Shown here: piece by piece, positions 1 to 8,867 of the stretch
Layout of the letters: each line of letters begins with the position of its first letter
Numbering within the stretch: position 1 is the stretch's first letter
Source of the DNA: Streptomyces chryseus
GTDB lineage: Bacteria > Actinomycetota > Actinomycetes > Streptomycetales > Streptomycetaceae
Reading direction: 5' to 3'
NCBI RefSeq assembly: GCF_014650755.1
Contig: NZ_BMVO01000011.1
Span: 62,001-126,000 of the forward strand
DNA: 64,000 bases
Notes under the pieces: generated by a model
What the model was told of the DNA's origin: nothing
Databases searched by the model: none
What the model saw: only the letters and a program-made list of their open reading frames with translations
Position numbers and translations under genes: made by a program

Positions 1-133
1 CCGTCTCGGTGCGCAGCGCGTTGGTGACGAAGGTGCGCTCGGGGAGCGAGAGGCGTCCGAGGAACTTCCGGCCGCCGGGCGGTGCCGGTGGTGTCGAGGG
101 GCCGGGCGGGGCGGTCGGACGGGGCGCGGTCAC
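1..133 (-). CDS. nhaA: Na+/H+ antiporter NhaA, N-terminal fragment
   Basis: Only the first 44 codons lie in the window, and the rest runs off the left edge. The GTG start has GGAGG about 8 nt upstream. A proline-rich opening of about 20 residues is followed by GRLSLPERTFV and NALRTET. From memory this is the typical cytoplasmic start of Streptomyces NhaA antiporters, just before the first membrane helix. NhaA exchanges two protons for one sodium ion across the membrane. A neighbouring acsA on the same strand is the usual Streptomyces arrangement. The fragment is short, so the call rests on the motif plus context. Confidence 0.6.
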   Translation of the reverse strand, partial: MTAPRPTAPPGPSTPPAPPGGRKFLGRLSLPERTFVTNALRTET

Positions 134-331
134 GGGGGGAACCTCCGGTCGGTGGGCAGCATGGAGCACATTGCCGACCAGACTTCCCGGCGCACCTCTG
201 GAATTTTGACGCGTTCCTGACGCGGTCGACCACTCTACCCGGAGGGCGCAAGGGCGTAATCCGGAGATCTTTACCTTACGAGTGGAACGCGCCTGATGTC
301 CTTTAACTGCCAGAGTAGGAGGTACGCGTAC

Positions 332-367
332 GAACGGGCACCCGGCGCGGGGGCCGGGTGCCCGTTC
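332..367 (-). terminator. Hairpin terminator after acsA
   Basis: A perfect 14-bp stem with an 8-nt loop (332-345 pairs with 354-367) lies 130 nt beyond the acsA stop. There is no strong T tract, which is common for Streptomyces terminators. The rest of the 134-496 gap should hold the nhaA promoter, but I see no convincing -35/-10 pair. Confidence 0.7.
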
Positions 368-496
368 TGGACGCTCGCGGAGCTGCTGACGTGGATTGCT
401 TGCCGCGTCACTGCCGCGTATCGCTGCCGCGCACCGCTTCCGTGTACCGGTGCGGCGGGCGGCCCTCGGGGCGGAGGCCGCCGGGGTGGAGGGCCG

Positions 497-2452
497 TCAG
501 TCCTCGCTGGACGCGCTCGGCAGCTTCGTCTGGATGAGGTCCATCACCGAGGAATCGGTGAGGGTGGTGACATCGCCCAGCTGCCGGTTCTCGGCGACGT
601 CCCGCAGCAGCCGCCGCATGATCTTGCCGGAGCGGGTCTTGGGCAGCTCGGCCACCGGCAGGATCCGCTTGGGCTTCGCGATGGGACCGAGGGTGGCGCC
701 GACGTGGTCGCGCAGCTCGCCGACGAGGGTGTCGGTCTCGGAAGCCGTACCGCGCAGGATGACGAACGCGACGATGGCCTGGCCGGTCGTCTCGTCGGCC
801 GCGCCGACGACCGCCGCCTCGGCGACGGACGGGTGCGACACGAGCGCCGACTCGACCTCGGTGGTCGAGATGTTGTGGCCGGACACCAGCATCACGTCGT
901 CCACCCGGCCGAGCAGCCAGATGTCGCCGTCGTCGTCCTTCTTCGCGCCGTCGCCCGCGAAGTACTTGCCGGGGAAGCGCGACCAGTAGGTGTCGAGGAA
1001 GCGCTGGTCGTCGCCCCAGATCGTACGGAGCATGGACGGCCACGGCTCGGTGAGGACGAGGTAGCCGCCGCCCCCGTCGGGCACCTCGTTCGCCTCGTCG
1101 TCGACGACGGTCGCGCTGATGCCGGGCAGCGCGCGCTGGGCGGAGCCGGGCTTGGTGGCGGTGACGCCGGGCAGCGGCGAGATCATCATCGCGCCGGTCT
1201 CGGTCTGCCACCAGGTGTCCACGATCGGGGTCTTGCCCGCGCCGATGTTCTCCCGGTACCAGATCCACGCCTCGGGGTTGATCGGCTCGCCGACCGACCC
1301 GAGCACGCGCAGGCTGCTCAGGTCGAACTTGGCGGGGATGTCGTCGCCCCACTTCATGAACGTGCGGATCGCGGTCGGCGCGGTGTAGAGGATCGTGACG
1401 CCGTACTTCTGCACGATCTCCCAGAAGCGCCCCTGGTGCGGGGTGTCGGGCGTGCCCTCGTACATGACCTGCGTCGCGCCGTTGGCCAGCGGCCCGTACA
1501 CGATGTACGAATGCCCGGTCACCCAGCCGATGTCGGCCGTGCACCAGTAGACGTCGGTCTCCGGCTTGAGGTCGAAGACGGCGTGGTGGGTGTACGCGGC
1601 CTGGGTGAGGTAGCCGCCGGAGGTGTGCAGGATGCCCTTCGGCTTACCCGTCGTACCGGACGTGTAGAGGATGAAGAGCGGGTGCTCGGCGTCGAACGCC
1701 TCGGGGGAGTGGTCGGCGGACTGGCGGGCGACGATCTCGTGCCACCAGACGTCCTTGCTGGCGTTCCACGCGGTGTCCTGACCCGTGCGGCGTACGACCA
1801 GGACGTGCTCCACCTGCGGGCACTTGGCGACGGCCTCGTCGATGGCGGGCTTGAGGGCCGAGGGCTTGCCGCGCCGGTAGCCGCCGTCCGAGGTGATGAC
1901 GATCTTGGCGTCGGCGTCCTGGATGCGGGAGGCGACGGCGTCGGCCGAGAAGCCGCCGAAGACCACGGAGTGGGCGGCTCCGATGCGGGCGCAGGCCAGC
2001 ATCGCGACAGCGGCCTCGGGGATCATCGGCAGGTAGACGGCGACCCGGTCGCCCTTGCGTACGCCCAGTTCCGTCAGGGCGTTGGCGGCGCGCGCGACCT
2101 CGTCCTGGAGCTCCGCGTAGGTGATGGCGCGGGTGTCGCCGGGCTCGCCCTCGAAGTGGATGGCGACCCGGTCGCCGTTGCCGGCCTCGACGTGGCGGTC
2201 CACGCAGTTGTACGCCACGTTGAGTTTGCCGTCGGCGAACCACTTCGCGAACGGCGGGTTCGACCAGTCGAGCGTCTCCGTCGGTTCGGTGGCCCAGGTG
2301 AGCCGCCGGGCCTGCTCGGCCCAGAACCCGAGCCTGTCTGCCTCGGCCTGTTCGTACGCCTCCGCCGTGACGTTGGCGTTGGCGGCCAGCTCAGCAGGCG
2401 GCGAGAAGCGGCGCTCCTCCTTCATGAGGTTGGCCAGGCTTTCGTTGCTCAC
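497..2452 (-). CDS. acsA: Acetyl-CoA synthetase (AMP-forming)
   Basis: This enzyme activates acetate to acetyl-AMP and then acetyl-CoA in the cytoplasm. The 651-residue length fits the family. Visible motifs are the phosphate loop YTSGTTGKPKG, the adenylation motif DTWWQTETGAMM, SGHNISTTEVES near the hinge, and the C-terminal PKTRSGKIMRR. The lysine in that last motif (about residue 610) is the usual site of inhibitory acetylation in Acs enzymes. I chose the GTG at 2452 (protein starts SNESLAN) because GGGAG lies 6 nt upstream; an in-frame ATG at 2464 has no better ribosome site. The gene stands alone between hairpins and reads toward nhaA. Confidence 0.95.
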   Translation of the reverse strand: MSNESLANLMKEERRFSPPAELAANANVTAEAYEQAEADRLGFWAEQARRLTWATEPTETLDWSNPPFAKWFADGKLNVAYNCVDRHVEAGNGDRVAIHFEGEPGDTRAITYAELQDEVARAANALTELGVRKGDRVAVYLPMIPEAAVAMLACARIGAAHSVVFGGFSADAVASRIQDADAKIVITSDGGYRRGKPSALKPAIDEAVAKCPQVEHVLVVRRTGQDTAWNASKDVWWHEIVARQSADHSPEAFDAEHPLFILYTSGTTGKPKGILHTSGGYLTQAAYTHHAVFDLKPETDVYWCTADIGWVTGHSYIVYGPLANGATQVMYEGTPDTPHQGRFWEIVQKYGVTILYTAPTAIRTFMKWGDDIPAKFDLSSLRVLGSVGEPINPEAWIWYRENIGAGKTPIVDTWWQTETGAMMISPLPGVTATKPGSAQRALPGISATVVDDEANEVPDGGGGYLVLTEPWPSMLRTIWGDDQRFLDTYWSRFPGKYFAGDGAKKDDDGDIWLLGRVDDVMLVSGHNISTTEVESALVSHPSVAEAAVVGAADETTGQAIVAFVILRGTASETDTLVGELRDHVGATLGPIAKPKRILPVAELPKTRSGKIMRRLLRDVAENRQLGDVTTLTDSSVMDLIQTKLPSASSED

Positions 2453-2592
2453 GACATCTCCCATTCCCAGGGCGTCCGATGTGTCCCGTGCCCTAGCTCA
2501 TCAGTCCCGTGCCCGGGTGACAAGAGCCTTCCGGAAATTGGTTTAGACCTGTGAGCCGAGGTGGGGTGCATCCGTGCCGGTGTTGGTGGTGG

Positions 2593-2636
2593 CGTACGGC
2601 CCCTCCTCGCAGGGCGGCGCGAGAAGGGGCCATACG
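2593..2636 (-). terminator. Long hairpin downstream of the SulP-carbonic anhydrase gene
   Basis: Arms 2593-2610 and 2619-2636 pair at 16 of 18 positions around an 8-nt loop. It lies about 160 nt past the stop of the SulP gene and before the acsA start, so it probably ends the SulP transcript. Confidence 0.6.
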
Positions 2637-2689
2637 GTCTCACGGACGCGGCGGCCGGTTGGTTCAGACGCGTCGGCACAGGCGCGTCG

Positions 2690-2800
2690 GTTCGGCGATC
2701 CGATTCAGGCGGTCCGATTCAAGCGGTCCGGTTCGGGTCGCGGTTCTGGCGCGTCGGTTCAGGGGCTCGGCTCGGGCACACGGCTCCGGCACGCGGTTCA
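2690..2800. repeat. Degenerate short direct repeats
   Basis: Imperfect 10-14-nt units of the form GTCCGATTCAAGCG / GTCCGGTTCGGG / GCGGTTCTGGCG recur six to eight times between the SulP stop and the terminator hairpin. No gene is visible in the 2453-2797 gap. It may be slippage-prone filler; no function is suggested. Confidence 0.5.
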
Positions 2801-5248
2801 GGCGCGCGACTCTTCGAGGGAGCCTTCCGCCTCCGGGTCCTCGACGGGGCCGACCCGGTCGAAGACCGCGTCGGTCTCACCGATCCGGATGCCGTCCTGG
2901 AGCAGGTACGCCTGGGCCTCGCCGACATGGAAGTACATGCCGTGCAGTTCGAGCGTGCCCTCGTCGAGCCGCCGGCGCACCGCCTCGTGCGCGTGCAGGT
3001 GCTCCAACTGCTGCACCACGTTGGTCAGGCAGAGCTGCTCGACCGCGTCGGCCGGCAGCCTCCCCGAGATCCTCGCCCAGGAGTGCTTCTTGCTGCGCAT
3101 CCGGTCCAGGCTGGGCGCGGCGTGCCGCAACCAGCGCCGCAGCGGCGTCCGGTCCTCGTCCGGCGGGGTGTCGGCCGGCGAGTTCAGCAGGGCCTGCATC
3201 GCACCGCAGCCGGAGTGCCCGCAGATGGTGATGGACTGCACCTTCAGTACGTCCACGGCGTACTCGATGGCCGCCCCCACCGAGTCGTCCGCGCTCTCCG
3301 CGCCGGGCGGCGGCACGAGATTGCCCACGTTGCGCACGGTGAAGAGGTCGCCGGGACCGCTGGACGTGATCATGCTCGTGACGAGCCGGGAGTCGGCGCA
3401 GGTGATGAACAGCTGCGACGGCGTCTGCCCCTCCCGCGCCAGCCGGGCCAGCTCCTCGCGCACCAGCGGCGCCGTGTTGCGCTGGAACGCGCTGAGCCCG
3501 GTGGCGAGTTGGCCCGCGCTGCGGCCGCTCCGGCCCGGTGCGGCCGGCGACGGGGCGTCGGCGCGGTGGTCGCAGTGGTGGTTGCGCCAGGGGGTCCACG
3601 GACGGCAGCAGGTGTGGGTGGAGTGCGCGCCGTGGGATCCGGTGCCGGTGGATTCGCCGGCGCTGGCGCCGGTGACCGGACCGGTGAACCGGTTGCCCGA
3701 CCGGCCGGTGATCTCGACCTGGCCGCCGCGCGCGGTGTGCGCGTCCTGCCAGTACTGGAGCGTCTCGTACGCCGCGTGGTCCATGAACGACCCGTCCAGT
3801 TCGACCACGACGGCCGTTCTTTCGGGCACCTGGTTCAGAGCCCGGCTGAGCCGGGGCACCGCGAGGAACGTCAACTGGCCGCGCACCTGGATGTGATGGG
3901 CGCCGTCCGTCGTGGTGGCGGTGGTGATGTGCGTCTTGGCCAGCCGGTGGAGTGCCACGGCGACCGCCATGGCGATGCCGATGGCCACTCCCTCCAGTAC
4001 GCCGAGGAGGGCGACACCGGCCACCGTCACCGCGTAGACCAGCATCTCCCGGTGTCGGGAGGCGCTGCGGATGTGCGTGATGCTCAGCATCTGGAAGCCG
4101 ACGACCATCACCAACGCGGCGAGCGCGGGCAGCGGGATCAGGTCGATGGCCGGTACGAGGAACAGCGCGGCGAGGACGATCCACAGGCCGTGCAGCATCG
4201 TGGAGTGCCGGCTGACGGCGCCCGCCGAGACGTTGGCGACGCTCCGGACGGCGACGCCCGCGACCGGCAGACCGCCGAGTGCGCCCGACACGATGTTCGC
4301 GGCGCCCTGCCCGGCCAGCTCGCGGTCGAGGTTCGAGCGCTGTCCGTCGGTCGGCGGTTCCTTGCGGGCGGCCACCAGCTTGTCCACGGCGACGGCCGAG
4401 AGCAGGGACTGGACGCTGGTGACCAGAGTGACGGTCAGGACGGCCGCGGCGATCCCGAGCACGGGGCCTTCCGGCAGCCCCGGCAGCGCGTGACTGCTCC
4501 AGGAGGGCAGGTCGACCCGCGGCACGTTCATCCCGGTCAGCACGGTGAGCACGGCGGCGGCGGTCACGGCGACGAGCGCTCCGGGGACCTTCCGGGCGAT
4601 CCGGCCCGTACGCCCCGGGAGGTGCGGCCAGGAGAGCAGCACGGCGACGGTGAGGGCGCTCACCAGGACGGCGGGTCCGTGCAGGTTCGCCAACTGGGCT
4701 GGCAGCACCCGGACGTTGTCGACAGCTGAGCTCTCCGGGCTGCCGCCGAGGACGATGTGCAGTTGGGAGAGCGCGATGGTGACGCCGATGCCGGCGAGCA
4801 TCCCGTGCACGATCGCGGGGCTCACGGCGAGGGCGGACCGGGCCACGCGCACGGTGGCCAGTACGAGTTGGGAGAGGCCGGCCAGCGCGGTGATGGCGCA
4901 GGTCGTGCGCCAGCCGTACCGCTGGATCAGCTCGGCCGTGACGACGGTGAGGCCCGCGGCCGGCCCGCTGACCTGAAGCGGGGCTCCGCCGAACCGGCCG
5001 GCGACCAGTCCGCCGACGGCGGCGGCGACCAGTCCGGCCTGGAGGGGTGCGCCGGTGGCCAGCGCGATGCCCAGGGAGAGCGGCAGCGCGATGAGGAAGA
5101 CGGCGATCGAGGCGGACAGGTCCGCTCCCGCGATACGGAAGCGGCGGCGGGGGCCACCGCCGGTCGGGGGGCTGTGCGGACGCTGGAACTGGGACGCGTC
5201 CGTGGTGGACGAAGAGTGGTCGGTGCTGGTCGGGACGCAAGCAGTCAT
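2798..5248 (-). CDS. SulP-family anion transporter fused to beta-carbonic anhydrase
   Basis: This 816-residue fusion probably imports bicarbonate (or sulfate) and interconverts CO2 and bicarbonate at the inner membrane face. Residues ~40-400 form the SulP membrane domain with many hydrophobic helices. A STAS-like domain follows (~410-495), then a linker rich in Gly, Ser, His and Cys (~495-560). A beta-carbonic anhydrase domain ends the protein. Zinc ligands are visible: Cys617 and Asp619 in CADSR, with Arg621 completing the usual Asp-Arg pair, and His678 and Cys681 in HSGCG. I chose the ATG at 5248 because GGAGG lies about 11 nt upstream; an ATG 20 codons earlier lacks one. Such fusions are described as putative bicarbonate transporters; the substrate is inferred. 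Confidence 0.9.
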   Translation of the reverse strand: MTACVPTSTDHSSSTTDASQFQRPHSPPTGGGPRRRFRIAGADLSASIAVFLIALPLSLGIALATGAPLQAGLVAAAVGGLVAGRFGGAPLQVSGPAAGLTVVTAELIQRYGWRTTCAITALAGLSQLVLATVRVARSALAVSPAIVHGMLAGIGVTIALSQLHIVLGGSPESSAVDNVRVLPAQLANLHGPAVLVSALTVAVLLSWPHLPGRTGRIARKVPGALVAVTAAAVLTVLTGMNVPRVDLPSWSSHALPGLPEGPVLGIAAAVLTVTLVTSVQSLLSAVAVDKLVAARKEPPTDGQRSNLDRELAGQGAANIVSGALGGLPVAGVAVRSVANVSAGAVSRHSTMLHGLWIVLAALFLVPAIDLIPLPALAALVMVVGFQMLSITHIRSASRHREMLVYAVTVAGVALLGVLEGVAIGIAMAVAVALHRLAKTHITTATTTDGAHHIQVRGQLTFLAVPRLSRALNQVPERTAVVVELDGSFMDHAAYETLQYWQDAHTARGGQVEITGRSGNRFTGPVTGASAGESTGTGSHGAHSTHTCCRPWTPWRNHHCDHRADAPSPAAPGRSGRSAGQLATGLSAFQRNTAPLVREELARLAREGQTPSQLFITCADSRLVTSMITSSGPGDLFTVRNVGNLVPPPGAESADDSVGAAIEYAVDVLKVQSITICGHSGCGAMQALLNSPADTPPDEDRTPLRRWLRHAAPSLDRMRSKKHSWARISGRLPADAVEQLCLTNVVQQLEHLHAHEAVRRRLDEGTLELHGMYFHVGEAQAYLLQDGIRIGETDAVFDRVGPVEDPEAEGSLEESRA

Positions 5249-5400
5249 GGTTCCCGTCTCCTCCGGGGCAGCGCGGTCGCGGAACGTGGGGACGCGGCCG
5301 TGGGTCACGGCGTGCAGCGGCGGGATCTTTCAACTCTCGGTAAATGAATCGTAATGCTGAGTAAAGAACGAAGGGTGCGAATAGGGCCAAACGGCGCAAG

Positions 5401-5427
5401 TTTTCACCCTTTGTGGTGACGTGAAAA
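5401..5427. promoter_or_regulatory. Inverted repeat in the divergent SulP / lipoprotein promoter region
   Basis: TTTTCAC (5401-5407) and GTGAAAA (5421-5427) form a 7-bp inverted repeat with 13 nt between, in an AT-richer stretch between divergent genes. It could be a dimer-binding operator or a weak hairpin. The regulator is unknown. Confidence 0.35.
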
Positions 5428-5536
5428 TCTAAGCGGCTTGTCATATCAATACCCCTGTCGGGACGTGCGAAGTTTGCACCGCTGTGTAGGCATTTCAGCG
5501 GATAAGCAGATAAATCCGACAGGAAGAGGTGGGCGG

Positions 5537-6823
5537 ATGATGGCCGCTACGAAGAGGATGGCCTTCGGCGTCGCCGCCGCGGCCCTGGCCGGCGCGCTCG
5601 CCGCCTGCTCGGGGCCACCCGGGGGCGCTTCCGGAGCCAAGGAAGGCGCGCACGGAGCGAAGAAGCAGGCGCCCAAGGCGGCGCCCAAGAGCGCGGTGCG
5701 CCTGATCGGCGACGGCTCGACGGCGTACACCGGCAAGCAGCCGCACGTGTCCCGGCCCGAGCGGCTGAAGCCCGGTCAGACGCCGCCGCAGTTCGTCGTG
5801 TTCTCGTGGGACGGGGCGGGTGAGGACAGCCAGCGGCTCTTCTCGCACTTCCGCGAGGTCGGCAAGAAGTACAACGCGACGATGACGTACTTCCTCAGTG
5901 GCGTGTACCTGCTGCCGGAGGACAAGCGGCACCTCTACGACCCGCCGCAGCACTCCCAGGGGCGCTCCGACATCGGCTTCAACGACGTCGCGGGAATCAG
6001 CGACACCGTCGACCAGCTACGCGGCGCGTGGCTCGACGGCAACGAGATCGGGACGCACTTCAACGGCCACTTCTGCGGCAAGGACGGTGGCGTCGGCACG
6101 TGGTCGACGGAGGAGTGGAAGAGCGAGATCGCGCAGGCCAAGGCGTTCGTGAAGCGCTGGAAGACCAACTCGGGCCTCAAGAACGCCAAGCCCCTGCCCT
6201 TCGACTACGACAAGGAACTCGTCGGCGCCCGCACCCCCTGCCTCGAGGGGCAGAAGAACATGATGCTTGCGGCGAAGGAGCTGGGCTTCCGCTACGACTC
6301 CAGCGGTGTCGGCAAGCAGGTGTGGCCGAAGAAGACCGAGGGCCTGTGGGACATGCCGCTCCAACTGGTCCCGGTGCCGGGGCGGGCCTTCGAGACGCTC
6401 TCGATGGACTACAACTTCATGGTCAACCAGTCGGGAACGGTCAAGGGCGACCCGTCCCGGCACAGGTTCTGGGGCAATCAGATGCGCGACGGTCTGCTCC
6501 AGGCCTTCGACCGCTCGTACAACGGCAACCGCGCCCCGCTGATCATCGGCAACCACTTCGAGTCCTGGAACGGCGGCACGTACATGCGCGCCATCGAGGA
6601 GACGATCAAGACGGTCTGCGTGAAGCGGGACGTGCGCTGCGTCTCGTTCAAGCAGGTCGCCGACTGGCTGGACGCGCAGGACCCGGAGGTCCTGGCGAAG
6701 ATGCGCACCCTGGAGGTCGGAGAGGCGCCGAAGGAGGGCTGGGCTTCGTTCCTCACCAAGCGGGCCACGGCCGCCCCGAGCGCCGGGGCGGCCTCGCAGG
6801 TCAAGCGGGCTGAGCGGCACTAG
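5537..6823 (+). CDS. Lipoprotein with polysaccharide-deacetylase-like fold
   Basis: The 428-residue exported protein has a lipobox ending LAAC (lipidated Cys about 24). An Ala/Lys/Gly-rich tether (~25-60) precedes a domain resembling NodB-type deacetylases. FSWDGAGED sits where the TFDDG catalytic motif lies, and GTHFNGHFCG supplies an HxxxH metal pair. TMTYFLSG resembles the strand after motif 1. The natural substrate cannot be read from sequence; cell-wall or surface glycan is an inference. I chose the ATG at 5537 because AGGAAGAGG lies upstream. An ATG three bases later is equally possible. The last 23 bases overlap the 3' end of the opposing ATPase gene. Confidence 0.7.
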   Translation: MMAATKRMAFGVAAAALAGALAACSGPPGGASGAKEGAHGAKKQAPKAAPKSAVRLIGDGSTAYTGKQPHVSRPERLKPGQTPPQFVVFSWDGAGEDSQRLFSHFREVGKKYNATMTYFLSGVYLLPEDKRHLYDPPQHSQGRSDIGFNDVAGISDTVDQLRGAWLDGNEIGTHFNGHFCGKDGGVGTWSTEEWKSEIAQAKAFVKRWKTNSGLKNAKPLPFDYDKELVGARTPCLEGQKNMMLAAKELGFRYDSSGVGKQVWPKKTEGLWDMPLQLVPVPGRAFETLSMDYNFMVNQSGTVKGDPSRHRFWGNQMRDGLLQAFDRSYNGNRAPLIIGNHFESWNGGTYMRAIEETIKTVCVKRDVRCVSFKQVADWLDAQDPEVLAKMRTLEVGEAPKEGWASFLTKRATAAPSAGAASQVKRAERH

Positions 6824-7796
6824 CCTCCGCGAAACGCTCCCCGAGGACGAAGGCGGGGTCGACCTGGGCAGCCAGGTCGGCGCCCGTCTTCGCGTTGCCC
6901 CAGCTCTCGGCGTTCCGCAGGTGGAAGTGCACCATCTGGCGCGTGTAGCGCTCCCAGTCGCGCTCCGCGTACGAGTCCTCCGCGGCGTTCTGCAGGGTCT
7001 GCAGGGCCAGGCGGTTGTCCGCCTCCAGCAGCTCGAAGCGGGACGGGCGGCCCTTCTCCATGGACCGCACCCAGTCGGACGCGCGGACGGTGACCAGGAG
7101 GTCGTCACCCACCTGCTCGCGCAGGAAGTCGATGTCGTCCTGCCCCTGCACCTTGTTGCCCACCACCTTGAGGGACACCCCGAAGTCCCGTGCGTACTCC
7201 TTGTACTGGCGGTACACGGACACGCCCTTGCGGGTCGGTTCCGCGACCAGGAAGGTCATGTCGAAGCGGGTGAACAAGCCGGAGGCGAAGGAGTCCGAGC
7301 CGGCCGTCATGTCGACGACGACGTACTCCTCGGGGCCGTCGACGAGGTGGTTCAGGCACAGCTCCACCGCTCCCACCTTGGAGTGGTAGCAGGAGACGCC
7401 CAGGTCCGACTCGGTGAAGGGGCCCGTGGCCATCAGCCGGATCTCGCCGTCGTCGAGCCGGACGGTACGGGCGCACGCGTCGTACACCGGGTTGTCCTCA
7501 CGCACCCGGAGCAGGCGCGAGCCCTCTCCCGGCGGCGTGGTTTTGATCATCGTCTCGGCGGAGGTGATGCGCGGGTTGGTGCCGCGCAGGTAGTCCTTGA
7601 TGAGCGGCAGGTGCGCGCCCATCGCGGGCAGCGCCTCGGCCTGTGCCTCGTCCAGGCCGAGGGCGGCGCCCAGGTGCTGGTTGATGTCGGCGTCCACGGC
7701 GACGACCGGGGCCTCGTTGGCGGTGAGGTGGCGGATGAAGAGCGAGGACAGCGTCGTCTTGCCGCTGCCGCCCTTCCCTACGAAAGCGATCTTCAT
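6801..7796 (-). CDS. CooC/ParA-like P-loop ATPase
   Basis: The 331-residue cytoplasmic ATPase begins with the deviant Walker A GKGGSGKTT (residues 7-15), then VDADIN and VVVDMTAGSDSF, placing it among MinD/CooC SIMIBI ATPases. CooC proteins insert nickel into CO dehydrogenase, but no CO dehydrogenase gene is visible here, so the client is unknown. I start at the ATG at 7796, where GGTGA overlaps the codon before it; upstream codons read poorly. The 3' end overlaps the preceding lipoprotein gene by 23 bp tail to tail. From memory the same ATPase/Fic-like divergent pair occurs widely in Streptomyces next to the 6S-like RNA. Confidence 0.8.
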   Translation of the reverse strand: MKIAFVGKGGSGKTTLSSLFIRHLTANEAPVVAVDADINQHLGAALGLDEAQAEALPAMGAHLPLIKDYLRGTNPRITSAETMIKTTPPGEGSRLLRVREDNPVYDACARTVRLDDGEIRLMATGPFTESDLGVSCYHSKVGAVELCLNHLVDGPEEYVVVDMTAGSDSFASGLFTRFDMTFLVAEPTRKGVSVYRQYKEYARDFGVSLKVVGNKVQGQDDIDFLREQVGDDLLVTVRASDWVRSMEKGRPSRFELLEADNRLALQTLQNAAEDSYAERDWERYTRQMVHFHLRNAESWGNAKTGADLAAQVDPAFVLGERFAEASAAQPA

Positions 7797-7898
7797 GTTC
7801 ACCAAGGGTAATCGCATGATTGCTTGCCGTGCCCACCTGAAGTGAAGAAGACCACTCCAAGGTGGGGTGCGTGCCATGGGTGCGTAGGCTCCTTACTT

Positions 7899-8723
7899 AT
7901 GAGTACGACTGCTGATCCACTCGCGGCGCTGGGCGCGCTGCCCGGCGTGCCCGAGGCCGTGGACTCCGTACGCAAGGCCGTCGACCGGGTCTACGGACAC
8001 CGCGTCATGCGGCGCCGCAGCAACGAGATCACCGCCGAGGCCGCGCTGCGCGGCGCGCGCGGGTCTGCGGCCCTCTCGGGTGCGGACTGGGCGCTGGAGG
8101 AGGTGCGACGGCGTACCGACTTCAGCATCGACGCGGAGTCCCGCACGGTCGGCGCGGCGCTGCGGCTGACGGCCGAGGCTGGGCAACTCCTGTCCATCTG
8201 GCGCCAGTCGCCGCTTCGCGTGCTGGCCCGGCTGCATCTGGTGGCGGCGGGCGGCGCCGGCGTGTCGGACGAGCTGGTGGGCCGGCCGCGGCTCGCGGGA
8301 GAGCCGGTGGACGAGTCCCTGGTCGAGCTGCGGCTGCCGTCCGCCGGTGAGGTGGCGGGCCGGCTCGAAGGGCTGTCGGAGCTGATCATCGCTGGCGGTT
8401 CCGCGCCGGCGCTGGTGACGGCGGCCGTGGTGCACGGCGAACTGATGGCGCTGCGCCCCTTCGGCTCCCACAACGGCCTGGTGGCGCGCACCGCCGAGCG
8501 CATCGTGCTGATCGGCAGCGGGCTGGACCCGAAGTCGGTCTGCCCGGCGGAGGTGGGGCACGGGGAACTCGGGCGCGCGGCGTACGTGGCGGCGCTGGAC
8601 GGCTACGCCTCGGGAACGCCGGAGGGGATGGCGGCGTGGATCGCCCACTGCGGGCGCGCGGTGGAGCTGGGAGCCAGGGAGTCGACGGCAGTGTGCGAGG
8701 CGCTTCAGCGCGGCGCCGCCTGA
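7899..8723 (+). CDS. Fic-like protein with a degenerate active-site motif
   Basis: The 274-residue protein has a C-terminal stretch LRPFGSHNGLVAR that aligns with the Fic core HPFxDGNGRxxR. The catalytic His is replaced by Arg and the DGNGR loop reads SHNGL. An upstream segment RGSAALSGADWALEEVR resembles the serine-rich helix before the Fic core. AMPylation is therefore unlikely, and a structural or binding role is my inference. There is no Shine-Dalgarno; TAGGCT (7885-7890) lies 8 nt before the ATG, so the mRNA is probably nearly leaderless. It is divergent from the CooC-like ATPase. Some databases call such proteins oxidoreductases without clear support. Confidence 0.6.
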   Translation: MSTTADPLAALGALPGVPEAVDSVRKAVDRVYGHRVMRRRSNEITAEAALRGARGSAALSGADWALEEVRRRTDFSIDAESRTVGAALRLTAEAGQLLSIWRQSPLRVLARLHLVAAGGAGVSDELVGRPRLAGEPVDESLVELRLPSAGEVAGRLEGLSELIIAGGSAPALVTAAVVHGELMALRPFGSHNGLVARTAERIVLIGSGLDPKSVCPAEVGHGELGRAAYVAALDGYASGTPEGMAAWIAHCGRAVELGARESTAVCEALQRGAA

Positions 8724-8805
8724 GGGGCCGACTTCTGGCCTTTCCGGCCAGGTCCGGCCGCGCGAACGCGGCGGTCGGTCCCGGCGGGATCGTCCGCACA
8801 GGGTT

Positions 8806-8834
8806 GCGGCGGTACCGGTCACCGGTACCGCCGC
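8806..8834 (+). terminator. Terminator after the Fic-like gene
   Basis: A perfect 13-bp stem (8806-8818 with 8822-8834) with a 3-nt loop begins 83 nt after the stop. No T tract follows. Confidence 0.7.
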
Positions 8835-8867
8835 TGGCATGTCCGCCCAGTTACCAAGCGTCCTCGA

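Noticed and set aside
296..2554. Very long open frame (752 codons) opposite acsA
   Set aside because: It is antisense to a well-supported gene, Asp/Arg/Gly/Val-biased without any domain, and typical of high-GC shadow frames.
2690..2800. Short repeats downstream of SulP as a CRISPR array
   Set aside because: Units are irregular, too short, and have no spacers or cas genes.
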